Shown here: one piece after another, positions 46,301 to 60,200 of the stretch
Layout of the letters: each line of letters begins with the position of its first letter
How positions within the stretch are numbered: position 1 is the stretch's first letter
NCBI RefSeq assembly: GCF_016859285.1
Contig: NC_053417.1
Span: forward strand, 11,948,706 to 12,012,705
From: Xiphias gladius
Lineage: Eukaryota; Chordata; Actinopteri; Istiophoriformes; Xiphiidae
DNA length: 64,000 bases
Reading direction: 5' to 3'
Made by a program: the position numbers and the translations under genes
Notes under the pieces: generated by a model
The model's input: only the letters and a program-made list of their open reading frames with translations
The model's database searches: none
What the model was told of the DNA's origin: nothing

Positions 46301-49300
46301 CACCTGTTGAGCTCTGCTCTTTGTGGCAGCCTTCACTGTCTTTCTCTGTCGCCCATGAAAACGGAGCACAAAAAAGACGACAACAACAAAAGCCCTACAT
46401 CATGCCTGCTTCCTGTGGTTGCGGGAACAGATTAGGAATTTGACAGTGTTTGAGCCATTTGTTGCTGCGGCTTTTCTCTGCGTGCGTACACCTGTGTGTT
46501 TTTTCCATGCGCATCAATGTGTGGATTGATCTGCCGGAGAACTGGCCCATCCGTGTAGACTCATACAATTAAAAAAAAAATCACAAAATCACTGCTGGAA
46601 TATGACAGAACCAGACAGTCAGGCAGCTGTAAAGACAGCTCTTGGAGAACAGAGAACAAATACCAGAGCAGCCCTGAACGCCTGTCAGAGATCCCAGCGT
46701 AAAGGCACTATGTAATGGAGCTATTTAGCCTCCAAAGGCTAAGGTTAAATGGAGTTCAGGAAGTTGTATGCACAATGGTGTGAAGGTTAAAGAGCTAAGA
46801 GAGGAAACTCCTCTGGGCATCAAGTCTGTGAAACAGTGGAAACACATTTTAGAGGAAAGGAAAAGAAACGAAGCTGGAGAGAAAAGGAAAGGAGACTTAT
46901 TAGTAAAGCAGAGAGGAGCTGGAGGAAAGGGAGACTGTGCAAGGAGAGAAAGAGATGAGGATGCAGCGGCCTTCGTTTAAAGAAAGCCAAGAAGTTGTCA
47001 TAATTGCAAACTGGCTACGGTGAGATGATGGATTGTCTAGAGGAGACCATTAACAAAGAGGCAGTAGCTGTGTGGGTCTCATTTGGAAAGCTTCTGACAG
47101 TTTTCCAAAGATCTTATGTAGACCTTAAAGTGATAGTTAAATCAAGAATACAATATTCTTCTTTTTAGCTTGATCATTATGATTTTTTTTTAATCTCAAG
47201 GATTTTCCTCTTTTCCCCGCCTTGCTAATTGCCTCAGTCCGTTTTTACGTGCTTCACCCCATTTCTACACAATCATATATATTTTAAAAAAAAATTAATT
47301 TCTTGCTTCCAGACAGCCATTCGTTCCAATACACATATGAGAACCAAGTTGCAGAGACTTGAAAGCTGCTTGAGATGGATCAGTTGTCATGGGGAACATT
47401 TGGTTCATTAGGTACGCTAGGTACCATAAGTTGTAAACAGGTACTCCACTGGAAACTCTTATCGGTGCATGCAGTGAAGCTCTGACATGTGAGATTTACA
47501 CGAGACTCATCTGCCTTAAGATATTTAGTCAGAAAATTAGACCTGATGAAAGACAAACAATAAGCAAACACTGACATCTCTCTATTATTTTTTGGTCAGT
47601 CGACTTAAACAATCAAGCAATTTTTACAGCGTTTGTAGATTAACTTTCTATTAATTGACTCTTAACAGTCAAATTGCGAACCAAAACAGGGATCTGAAAG
47701 ATGCTGTAAAGCTCCATCGAGCTGAGGGGTGATAATTCTGTGTGGGTTCATTATTACATGGAGCTCTTTTCACACTCAAGCAGTCATGTGATTCATCGGT
47801 ACTATCAAAATAGTGACTACAGCCGCTTTAAGTAAGGCTGTATAACAAAAAACAAAACATATCTTATAAGTAAAGAAAGTCCTATTTATCTTCTTGCTCC
47901 CACCTCTCCAAGGTCAATAAGTTTGTAACATCCACAGTAGCACTCCCAGTATCATAGATCGATGTAATGTGTCCTCACACCTGTTTGTAGCCGCAGTGTC
48001 CGTCTCTGCTAACCAACCTGCCAGATTCAGTCAGAGATAGATGAAGAGGGCAGAGGGGGGTCCCGGGCACCATCACAGATAAATGCTCCTGTCTGGGACA
48101 GAGAAACATTGCAGGCAGACAGGAAGGAGGCACAGATTATAGAGGGAGTGAGAAAGATAGAAAAGGGAACCTGCGGCAGGTAAAGCTTGTGTGCCTAAGT
48201 TGGGAGAGGTATGATGTTTCCGCAAGCTGACAGACTTCGAAACACAACAGAGATGAGGGGAGTGGGGTGAGGCCTTCCACAGAGTGACTGTTTGATAGGC
48301 ACTTACACTACAGTCTTATTGAACATCTCCGCCAGTGCCTCTCAGGAGATGGTAAATGAAATGCATAGCCAGATCAGATAACTGTACTAGAAGGAAAACA
48401 GTCATGAAAGGGAAATGAATCGAAGCTTTTCATTGTGTTGCTGGACTGCATGTGAGGTAAAAAGAGTCTCTAGGATAGAATCAACCAAAGCCAAATACAA
48501 CAACATTTAAAGCCTAGATGGGCCTTTGTACAAATACGTTATACAGTTAGACACATACACAAAAAAACCCCACTAAATGTAAAATTTGAAATACAATGAA
48601 AATGCCATCAAAAAACACCTACTGAAAGTTTCATGACTTGATCACAATTACAAACAGTTTCAGCTTGAACCTGTTTTGAGTTCTGTGGGTAAGAAGTTCC
48701 ACATATTGATCCGCCAAGACATCTGTCCAAAGGAGCAATAAATCTGGTGCTGGTCACCCACCCAGCGGTCTGAATGTACCCTTTTTTTCCCGTCTGAAAA
48801 TCGCTAAAATTTACCAGGATGGCAATCTCGGTTAATGATCCTTAAATGAATACTGCATATATGTGGCCTCATGGGATGATTTGAGTTCACTATATAGGGT
48901 AAAATAATTCTGTCTGACCCACAGTCAAAAACCCCCAAATATTCATTTCACAGTCACACAATGAGAAAATCTGCAGTAATGGTAGATTACAATTTATAAC
49001 TTCATGATAATTTCGCTCCACCACTGACTGTTGAATTGTCACATAACTATAGTTTTGCTAACTGTAATCAAATAGTTAACTGATAGAAATTTAATCTATA
49101 ACTATTTTTAACTAATCTATTAATTATTTCAGTCAATTGTCAGGCAAAAATGCTGATCTCTTTATTTCCTGTGTTCTTTGTTACTGTAGATTAAGTATCG
49201 TTGGGCTCTGAGCTGCTGGACAGACAAACCAAGCAATTTGAAGATGTCACCTTGGGTTCTGGGAACTTGTGTCTAGAATTTTGTGACATTCATGGACTAA

Positions 49301-52300
49301 ACGAATAATTGATTAATTGAGAAAATAATCAGCAGATTAACTGATAACGAAAACAACCATTAGCTGCAGCCCTACTGTGGTGAACACACTATCTAGTTCA
49401 CAAGTGACAATTGCAGACACAGCCTTCTATTTCCATTACAATGTCAGATTTTTGAGGGATCTATAATGGATAATTTTACAACAAGAATTTCAAACACACA
49501 CATAAAATGGTGAAAAGGAACTATATTGTGCTAGAGTGTGAATAGGGAGTGAATCTGGACTTGAGTTTTTGTTGTATTATAGCAGAGTGTGTCTCAGCAC
49601 CATGGACAGCACCAGCCTTTGCATCGCAGCAGGCTGCTGAACCGAGCAGAGCCGTGTACTGTGTGCTGATAAGTCTGTCCTGGATCCCCGATGCCTCGAC
49701 TCACCCAGGCTCTTGATCTGCTGGGAAAGAGGTCCGGCAATTTTTTGCACCAATGACACATTAATGAGGAAAGCATATTGTGCAGATGCAGGCATAAATT
49801 CCATTTAATTTAATCATCCCATACATCCATGTAAGCCAAAAGTTCCATTCCAATCCAATTATAACTGCTATTAGACCTGTGGCCAAGCCTGTAGTACAGA
49901 GTTTGTGGTCATTATTGATGAGTTAGTGGCTTTTGCAACTTCTTCGCCAACACTGATTCATCCTGATTCAAACCTGTTTGACTACCAGATGATGTCTTTT
50001 TCCCCGCGGCAGCGTCCCTCTGACACGGCGCAACTGCAGCTTGTGTGGTCACACAAGTGAATGTGTTTAACTAACTGGGCAAAATCTTTTGTAGACACTT
50101 TTCCTGTCTGCTATCAGTCCCGAACAGCTCCAACAGAAGATTTGACTGTACGACTGACTCATTTTTGATCCAATTAGACCAAAGCAATTTTCAAAACAGC
50201 AACATTTTTTCTGTTTATATCGTTTCAGGCAAGATATGGAAAAACTAGCTTGTAATGTTCTGGATCTACTTGTTGTTTTCATTCAGTTATATTACAAATC
50301 TAAAATCAAAGGGGGAGCAGGACACTATCTTTAACTTACTAAGGCCATAGATTTAACTGCTGTCAGGACAATAGTAATATCATTGTAACATACGTACAGT
50401 ATTTCCTACCTCCATCTCTCTATAGAACCAACAGGAAGTGTATTTGTTTGACCTCATGTCCTCAGTATGTCTTCCATGATACACATGAGATGGCTATTGA
50501 CACTGTTGTTACATGATCTAATGACAAATACGACCATGCATGGAACGTCTGGCCTGTTTTAGTATATCCATATATCCGTGACAAATGAGGTTACTGGACA
50601 GTTAGTGCACTGACTCGTGTCTGAACAGTCTGGCGTCACAAAATGAGCTGTTGGCCACTGTTCATCCTTCCGGCACATGGGATAAAGGCAGCTTTTCGGA
50701 CAATAACATGGTGAAAAATGCCATGCTTTTTTTTAAACTCAATTTTGTGTTTTCCTTGAGGAGTAGCAACTTTACACACGCTACCGTACAGTAGGGCTCC
50801 CTGTTCCTGTTCCAGCTACTACCACTCAGGCTGTTACAACAAGTTGTTTTTAATAGGCCCAAGCTGTCCCACGCTTGCATTGCGGCACACTTAAGGGAAT
50901 CCAAAAATGAGTGGCAACCTTGCTGTGGGAACTTGTTTGGAGATCACATTGCTAACAGTGGTGATTTGTACTCTTCCCTCTGCGCACATCCCACTGTCTT
51001 TCCTGCCTGGAGACCACGATGTGTTCTCCTCCCTGCGGAGCCATGCGAGTGGAAGTGAGCCATCAGCTTCTGTATGAAGTGTAGACAGAAAAAACATGTA
51101 CGCAAACACCCATGTACTTGCATTCCTTGTGGGTGCAGTGAGTATTTGTCTCATACGCTCTCCCTCCCTCTCTCATGCACACGCTCAGTATGCTTTATAT
51201 AAATTTTGCCGGACATTGACCTAAATCAGAGGTAATAACAGGAATAAATTACACACCATCGCTCACCCACCTGACTCTGATACTGGAGTCTATAACTAGC
51301 CTCGTTGACAGAAAACACCCATGCCTCGTTGCAGACCCATGGCTGGCTCAGCTGTGCAGAAACCTTGAGAGAGACTGCTCACATTTACATTTGCTCTTAT
51401 CTCGAGTAATTAAAAAACAGACTGACTGAGTGAGTGGGAGTTCAAGATAGTGTTCAAGGACACTTTTAAAACTGTTGATAGACACACTGGCTGCTGCAGG
51501 ATTGAAGTTATGACCTTTTTGTTCCTGGGAAAGTCTTTCTAAACACGAGGCCGCCTGCCACTTTTTAGTCTGCAGGGTCTAAAAGTGTAATTATATAATC
51601 AAACCATCTCTGTCAAGAGGCGAATATTTTGCAAGCGGCACTTTTGAATACGCAAAAGGAGCTGAATGAGTCAATATTAATATTGCAGTTTGTTAGATTA
51701 ATGTGATAGGCAGCGGGAGCAGCCCTAGGTATGAAGGGTGAACCAAGACTTCCATTACTCGATTAGAGGAAGCTTTTAAATGGAATAGGATGAGATTTCT
51801 TATAATGGGAACGTAGCCCAAAACTTAAACTATGTACTGGAAGTCTTTCTGGACACAGTCAGGGTCTTCTTCTTCCTCTGGTGGTTGTTGTTGGGAGAGC
51901 AGGTTGAATAATATTTTTATCGACATATATTTGAAAACAACATATAAACCATAGGTTAATCAATGCCCAAAACCCAACTTAAACATACAAACACATGGCC
52001 TCGCACACTCACACATACATACACAGCCGGGGGAGGGGTACAAGTAAATAAGAGAGGTTCTTCTTCTTCAAGAACAAAAGAAAGAAAAGACCAAATCAAT
52101 ATATCCATACAAATGCGGTCAAATTGAATCCAGATATTGTAAAAAAAGGATCCCAAGATTCTTCCCATTTATGCTGATATTTTAAATTATTAGATCCCAG
52201 TTTCTCCATGTGGATAACTGAAACAAGCTCATGCAACCAGTTTCCGAAGCATGGCGGAGTTGGTGCCTTCTAATCCTTGAGAATCGGTTTTTTGTTTGTT

Positions 52301-55300
52301 GATTTCTAGTACCATGCCCTTCAATTGAGCTGTTTGAATGTGTGAAGGGAGAATTAAAGAGTCCTCTGAGCATCCAAAGAGAGCTGAATCCCGGGCAGGA
52401 GAGAGAGTCCAGTGGTAAACCCCAGAAAAAAAGAAAAAGATCCTTGACCAGAATGGACAGTAGGAGGGCAGGTTGGAGTGACATTTGCCAAGGCTCGCCC
52501 TATTGTGTCGGTGAAAAGCAGTTTAAACAGGAGAATTTTTGACCCACTGTGTGAATGGGATGGCTGCAGTGAGGATTTCACAGTTGGTCAAAGGTAGCCC
52601 ATCATGTGTGTGTCTGGGCATTATCATCCATATTTTGAATAGTTCTGTATAATCGGTGGTACCTATTTTCAACATTAGTGGTCAATTCCTGTCTAGGCCA
52701 ACAACCATATAAAAACGTTTGAAGAGCGTAAACCTTCACCATTGTTTTGCAGTTCTTAAACTTGTTGTTATTCAGTCCTACTACATTTCATATGAAATAT
52801 TTTGTTTCTTAACCCAACAATCAAAAACTACTTACAAATTTTAAAAAAATACTTACTTATACTTTACATACTTAAATGCCCAGAAACTTTTTGGTTATTT
52901 CATGTTAGATTTCTGTATTTGTGTTTTTGTTTATGTGCTTCTTGCTGCTTTAAAGTGGCCAAGGCTCAGTTGCCAAAAGGTGGTGTCATGCAATCATTTG
53001 CACCAATCACAGTTTAGTCATATTTAAGTCAAAACATGATGTCTCTTCGTGTCTTGTTTTCTTGTGTTTCCAGCGCTGTCGATTAAATCTGATCAAAACA
53101 AGCCCATCAGGTCTTAAAGAAGCAGATTAGCTGAGTTTTTGACTGCGAAACTGTTATTAAATAATAACTATATATTTATGTTTTCAAACTTTAACTTTGA
53201 TTCTTGCTTATTCAGTCATGAACATAGTTATGGATGATAATATTAAAGATAAATATTAAAGATTTCAGGGGCTTTAAAAATTTACACAAAAACAAAGGGA
53301 TTATTGATGAACTTTTGTAAGATTCTATCAACATTTGAGATATTTCTCAGATATTGAGCTTTGAAGCTTTAGAATTATTTGGGGTAAATGAAGATGTTTT
53401 AGTTTTTTGTTTTAAAGAGGTATTATAGTGTTATAGTATTGCACTATAGTTGGCAGACTTATGAGGAAAAGAATGGTCAATTACGGAACAGAGGATGGGA
53501 TATCCTGACTATTATTCACTAGTATGATTCAAGCTCCAAAAACATTTTGTGTCTTCACCGTGTAGTTTGTAAGACTGTTCGTTAAAAAATGTATTGTTCC
53601 CAAGGTGAACTCACTTAAACCTTATAATGTCACAACGGGAGATTTTTTCATACATGAACAAGTGCCCCCCCAAGCCACAGAAGACATTATATGACTATTT
53701 TCACAGGCTGAGTAGTACTAACTGATCTCGTTATATAAAATGAGGGGAGTGCCACTTTAATATTAAAGACTTTTTTTGTTTTGTAGTATTATGTCACACA
53801 GATATCAGTATGTACTCGCTGACAGCTGATGCAACCATTTCAGTCCTGACAAAACAGTCATAAAGAATCTTCTAGCAATCACCACCAAAATCAAATCAAT
53901 TTGTACTCGATGCTGCATCTACGTGCCCAATTTCATGAAAATCTAAACTCACCAGTGAAACCAGACAAACAGCCTTTAATCAGAAACTAAGAATGAACTA
54001 GATTTGTAATCCTCCTTGTTGATGCTGCAGCAAAGGCTTACACGTGAAGCCACCCACTAGTCCCCATTCTCAACACCAACATATGGTAACAAACAAGGGC
54101 CTCAGGCACTTCCTATTGGCTGATGGCCTCGCTGACATCATTTCACCCTCTTGATGCCAGTAGCTCCACACCCTGGAGTTTCACACTTGGGCTGTAATCA
54201 CTTTGATGATCTGGAGTCTTGACCTTTGCATAGTCATGCAGCCTTACACCATGATATCCCGTCTTCTCAGAAATGAGCTTCATTCACATACAAATTACAG
54301 TACACAACATCCACGTGAGGATGAGTCATCATAACACATTTGCCTAGGAAACACAGCTAGTTTTGGTTTGTTTAGACCAGAAGGTATTTATTATAGCTAA
54401 TATGGACCACTCAGTAGGGTGTACATTGTGTTTTTTTCCCTTTAATGTTAATAATTTAATTCAGCACAATTGTAAAATGAGAATGTTGTACTCCAGATTG
54501 GGTTTTCATTTCCCCTCCTAATGAAGTACATTGTTGTATGAAAAATGTAAATGGATAAACATGAGAAAAAACCCCAGAAAAACAAGGACATGACCTCAGT
54601 TTCTACAGTGGTGGTTATGGTCATTTACCCAAGGAATTTAAGGTTGCAGAATTGTCCAAAAATGCATTTTTAATGAAACTATGCTGGAGAGAAAAAAACC
54701 ATTGTTTACTCATCAGTAAATTTATTTTTGTAATGTTTACAGTAATTTTATTAATATGGTATTGTTGAAACACAGTTTAATGGGATGAGTATTGGTGATT
54801 GGATATTCAAATCTGTACATTGTGTAAATTTCTCCAGGGCAAGGTTAAGAGCAAGGACAAAATAAATCTGTCAGAAGAAAGAATGCTTTATGAAACAAGG
54901 CTTTCAAAAATTATTAATGCTTTGGTTGGGTGGACTTTGCTCTTTTTAGAGCCTGAATAGAGTCATTTTTTGTAGGTGTTCGTTATTCTCTCCACTTTTC
55001 CTTTGATAAATTGGTCTATAGCTGACCACTACAAGTCCTGGTCTCAGCCTGTCATTCTCAATCATACTCTTTTCATTTTATGTTGCTTTAGCCCTTTTGC
55101 TGCTCACTCTCTCCATGCGAGCTGTTAGCTGGGTGCCCTGACTGTGGCCGGGCCCCTGAGGCAATGGGGCTACAGACAGATGGCAGCACAGTTGTAAAGC
55201 CAGGGGGGTAAAAAGAGGAAGTTAGCTGGCGTGGCAGGCGTAAGGAGGTGGTCCATTCAAGGGCACTTTGTCAGTTGCCAGGGTGGAAGGAGCAGGCGGC

Positions 55301-57173
55301 TGGAGCAAGGAACCGAGGCTCTACGGGGACTGCAGAGATGATGGGAGTCAAGGGTCCGTCTAATGTTATTTATAGCTGTGATGAGACCACTTAAGCACAC
55401 ATAGGCAGTGTTTAGCAGGAGAGGCTGCACATTGATATATATTTTCTTGGTATTGGCTGTAGGTTTGGTCTAGAGGTGCTTGCAGCAGATAAACTATAGT
55501 AAGAGTCTACAGACATGCTAGCAGCAGTGTGAGGCTGTTTGAGCAAAATGCTAATGCTAGCATGGCAACACACCAACAATGACACTGCAAACATACTAAT
55601 GTTCAGCAGATATGTTTACTGTGAGCAACATTTAGCCTAGTTTAGCATATTAGCATGCTAATATGCTAATATTTGCTAATAAACTCTAAATACAGAGTAC
55701 AGTTAAGGCTGTTTATATTCTGAACTGATGCTGATCTTTTAATACAATAGAGAGAGCTTAAAAAACACAAGCTCACTCATTAGATCACTCTATCAGGTGA
55801 TTCAGCAAACCAAGGCTTTGACCCTTACAACCTCAGGATATTATCGCTGATATTATCCTTCCTCTCAGTGTGAACCTCTTTCATTGCAAAATCTGAAAAA
55901 AGGTCAGAAACAGATTCAGAGTTGTATTCATTGCTCGCTCACATTCTTTGCCTTTGTGGTTGTCAGTATCACAGCAGAACAGAAAAGACTCCAAAAAATT
56001 GAGTGTTTGGCACTTAATTACTGACAAAGCACTACTTCAAAAGTTACCTTTCATTTTTTAGACTTCCTACATTTTAAGAGAAAAACATATTCCTGTTGGT
56101 TAGTTGCCACATTGGAGACTTGGGGGGGGCGTGCTCAGTGTGTACACGTGGGGAGAGATCTCATGCCCCTAAATGTGCTGACAAGCTGGTTAAGTGGGGT
56201 GTGGTCCCGGGTGGCACACAAACGTGCTCTGTTGTAGTTTTCTTGCCAATTCACATTATCATATTGTCTACTTTATTCCACTCTTAAATCATTTCAGAGT
56301 TCACACTGCAGGAGTGCAGTATAGAGTTTAGCAGTTGTAGTTTATATTTACCTGAATTCCTGAGGTGGTTCGTGATTTATATTATATTTTCTTTCGGGAA
56401 ATTAATCTTTTATCTTGTGTGAAGCAGTGACGCCACCACCCCATTGGACTTACAGTCTGTGTAGACCTGTGTTGGAGAGAACTATGGCCAAACAGCCAAT
56501 GAACTACTGTTCCACTGCTTCGGCATGACACATGGATTTAACAAATCCTATTTGCATTAGCATATTAATTTGAATCGCACATCATCGCCACATGGTCGAT
56601 GTAGTCCATTCATGCTTATCTGACACACATTTCAATACATCCTCATCCAGCGGATAAAAGAAATCTCCATGTGCATGCATGAGTTTTCCCCTAATTCCTG
56701 CTTTCTACCCAGACTCCTGTCATTTTCTCTGACCAACCAGCCCTTCTATGAAAAATGAAGTTACTTGATATGCATTATAAATAGCTGCTCTGTGATTGGA
56801 CGAGGCCAGATTCTCCTGCAAGTTCTTCCGTATAGCAACAGCCCCCTCCCATCTCTCCTTCTCGCCTCTTATCCCTGGAATCCCCCCCCCTTCTGATCTT
56901 CTTCCCTCTTTCAAAATGCAGACAGATTTCGTCCTCCATGTGGCTTCACCCCCTACCCACAATGCACTGGGTGCTGCCACTGGCTTTAGATGTGGCAGGC
57001 AGTGTCTGTGTAGGGGGCTCCTCTCCTCTCTCCTCTTTCCTCCTCTCCTCCAAGCTACAGACTGACTCGCCCCTCCCGCTGGCTCACACTGCTGCGGCAG
57101 CATCTGGATATGGTCGCCATGGCAACAGCAGCGGGCCTGACCCCACTTCCTCTCTCTCTCTTTCTCTCCTTCT

Positions 57174-57214
<41 letters not shown>

Positions 57215-60200
57215 CTCTCTCTCTCTCCCTCTCACACAGACGCCTCTGCCCCTCCTACTCCCCCTCTCCTTCTCTTAAGCTTTTTTTTTCTCTGTGCGAC
57301 TGGGTGCGTTTCCTTCAAGCTTGACCTGGATTCTGCGTGCGGCGCCTCGTCTACCACGCTGAATGTGTGACAGTAGTGATGACGACACAGTGAGACTGGG
57401 GCACATGGTCAACTGACCTGTTTCCAGGAACTTTTAGGGTCAAACTCCAAACTGGAAATGACCCCTTTTCATCTTGTCTATTCTCCTTTACTTCTCTTGT
57501 TTTCTGTCATACCATACTTTTCCTTTCTTTTTCTTTCTGTTTCTGTTCCTCTTGCCTGCTTGCAGCCCCCTTTTGTCTCACGACCACCTTTTCTTTCCTT
57601 GTTTCTCACTTCCTTTTCCTTTTGCCAACACCTTTCCTGTCCTTTTCCTCTGTTCTCCTTGTTTCCTCTCTCCTTTCCTCTCTTTCCTTGTCTCTCTTCT
57701 CCTCCCCTTATCACTACCACAATCCTCTTTCTTCTCCCTACCCATGTGCTTCAGGGAAGAAGCAAGGGTCTGCAAAAAAGCATGAAAAGGAGTCAGCTGT
57801 ATCCTCCCTCCTCCATCACTGTACTCCACATCACACCTCGAGCCACTCTGCAAATCCCCCCCTTTCTCTCTCCAACCTCCCCCATCACAAATCCTTGCCT
57901 CCTCCTCAGCTGAATATTTGAACAAAGATATCAGCCTCCTTAAGGCAGATATTGCTCCGTTTTTGTCACATTGACGTATGTAGCTCTTAAATACATGGCA
58001 TTTATTGTGCATTTCCTCTTTCTCGGCCCTCTTTGTGACTACATGTGAGCAATCCTGCAGCAATGTGCGCACATGGATCTGTAGACCCACACTTTGCTTG
58101 ATATGAGTCACAGTCATCATTCACTGAAATACAAGTTTCCTGTAAAGAGAAAAACGGGGCTCTCTGTACAGTACAGTAAATGTAATGGCTATAACAACAG
58201 ATGAATTAATATCATGCACTGTACTCTTTATAGAATACTGGATACTCCTTCATTTGTTTTTATTCCTTTTATCTGAAACATAATTTGTATGTGAAACGAT
58301 TTTAATCTCACCTTAATGCAGTTTCGTTTTAGTGATTGTTGTTGAGACTATTTTCTGCATACTTTCTTTTGGGTATTTTTTTTAATGCAATGCTTTTTGT
58401 TTTATTGTATCATTTTCATTGTTAACCCTTTCTTTTGCAGTATCAGCTTACTTATGTTCTCATGGTCTGGTGTGTACTACCCTCGTACCTACGTGTGCTT
58501 TTAAATTGCCTTGTGTTTTTATTTTCATTTTATTTGGACCCCTGGAAGATCAGTAAGCACTTTGTGGAGGCTAATGGGGATCAAAAAAACATACATGCAT
58601 CTGTGGCATTTTGGAACGTACTGCAGAGATATTTGCACCTCCTGAAAACACTGATCACTATGGGGACATATGTTGTGTGAGAGCTGGGACAGATAATATA
58701 ATTTCCTTTAGCAGTGCAGCAGTATATTAGTAAAAAATAAGGCTGACACATTAAAACAATCAGCCCTGTTTTACTGTTTCTGGGAAAGCAGCAAGGCTGG
58801 CACACCTGTTGGTGTCCAGGGAAAGGCTTAGTCTTATGAGCCTCTCCATGTCTGTGGGCTCTCATGTTCCCTCCAGATTTCGACTAGAGATATTTATTAT
58901 GATACAAGACGTATGGCTCGGACAGACGGGATTCACAGGAAAATAACAGCCGTGAGGGAATGTGCTTTGATCAAATTAATCTTTCTAATTCAATCTGTTC
59001 ACAGCACTTGAAGTCCATCATGGTTTATTCAGGAAGGTGAGCATACTAATTGTGTTCTGCCTTCACTCTCCCTCTTTCTCTCTCCCTTCACCTACTTTTG
59101 TACGTTTGGTGGTTTTTTCTTCATCCCTGTATCCCCTCCTCCACACTGCAACGCACTCCCCTCTGCCCTCTCTTTGCCTTCTCCCCCTGCTTTTGATCCA
59201 TCTCCTGTCCACACCCCCATCCACTCTTTCCTTACCCTATTTCATCCTCCTGTAACAACTCTCGGCTCCTCTCTGGGCTTCTCCACCATCTCCACTGTCT
59301 CTTCAGTAGCAGTGGTGGACCAGCAGAGGGTGCTGAGGACAGGCTGCCTGGTGACCGGGGTCCACACTCCACCCATCCGACGTAACAGCAAGCTGGCCAC
59401 CCTGGGGCGCATCTTCAAGCCCTGGAAGTGGAGGAAAAAGAAAAATGAGAAACTCAAGCAGAGTTCCACAGGTACAATGCAGGGTGGTGGATGGAGCCTG
59501 TAGATTTTCAGGTTCCAGGATGCACTCACTCACATTTCTCCTCATCCCCTCTAATAAATTAAATTAGGGAGAGTTAATGAGAGGGTGCGGGTGAAAAGCT
59601 GTGGCAAGTAGACTTCTAACTGTTTGAATTTAGTCAGTCCTCATCATGTTATAATGACTCCAGGGAAGTGTTTTTTACATTGCACATTGTTGTGTCCACA
59701 TAGATGTGCAACACAATATTGTGTACATATTTACATCAAAGAAGAAACAATCACTGCTTGCTGGTGTAGCGCTGACACATACCTTATGCCTGAGGTATAC
59801 CTAATACCTAATTTTAATGATGCTGGATTGGGAGATAATTAATTTTTACGAGGGCTGGGGGATATGGTTGACATCAATCATAAAATCAATAAGAATATTT
59901 CACCATTATCAAAATATACCACAATATGGCCAATCAGATATTTAAAAAAAACAACCCTATTAAAGTTAAATGTTATGAACTATGTTTGTTTGTGCCTCTC
60001 ATGTTATCATTACATTTGAGTCACAGAGCTAAGCATCTGAATTTCTGGTAGATAATTTCCCAGTGATCTTTAAAAAAAAAAGAAAAAGGTCAGGAGGTCT
60101 TTTAACAACACGTAACACTGTTTTGAAGGTATTACCAGAATATTCAAAGACTCCTCTAACCACCTGGAAGAAATCATATTATGTTTGGTACACAATGAAA

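Larger units (their letters stand above)
56770..57360 (+). promoter_or_regulatory. Possible internal (alternative) promoter of phactr3
   Basis: Contains TATAAATA at about 56776, an inverted CCAAT (ATTGG) at about 56797, CpG-containing DNA around the X-box, and CT/CA tracts like those beside coding exon 1. Mammalian PHACTR3 has alternative 5' ends, so a second start here is reasonable, but no alternative exon with a matching phase was found. Low confidence. Confidence 0.3.
39670..59306 (+). other. phactr3 intron 1 (19.6 kb), with repeats and regulatory candidates
   Basis: GT at 39670, AG at 59306. No extra coding exon was recognised. Contents listed separately include a (CA)n array, four related MITE copies, a degraded LINE end, an RE1/NRSE site, an RFX X-box region and pyrimidine-rich tracts near the 3' end. 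Stretches 40330-42100, 46000-48880, 49890-51950 and 52800-55540 show nothing further that I can support. Confidence 0.85.

Noticed and set aside
57458..58120. Frames of 99-180 codons on both strands
   Set aside because: They arise from the pyrimidine-rich composition (Leu/Ser/Pro/Phe on one strand, Lys/Glu/Gly/Arg on the other), overlap each other and lack splice sites.
58995..59036. Mini exon ATGGTTTATTCAGGAAG|GTGAGC as an alternative phactr3 first exon
   Set aside because: It ends in phase 2, which does not join exon 2 (phase 1) in the phactr3 frame.
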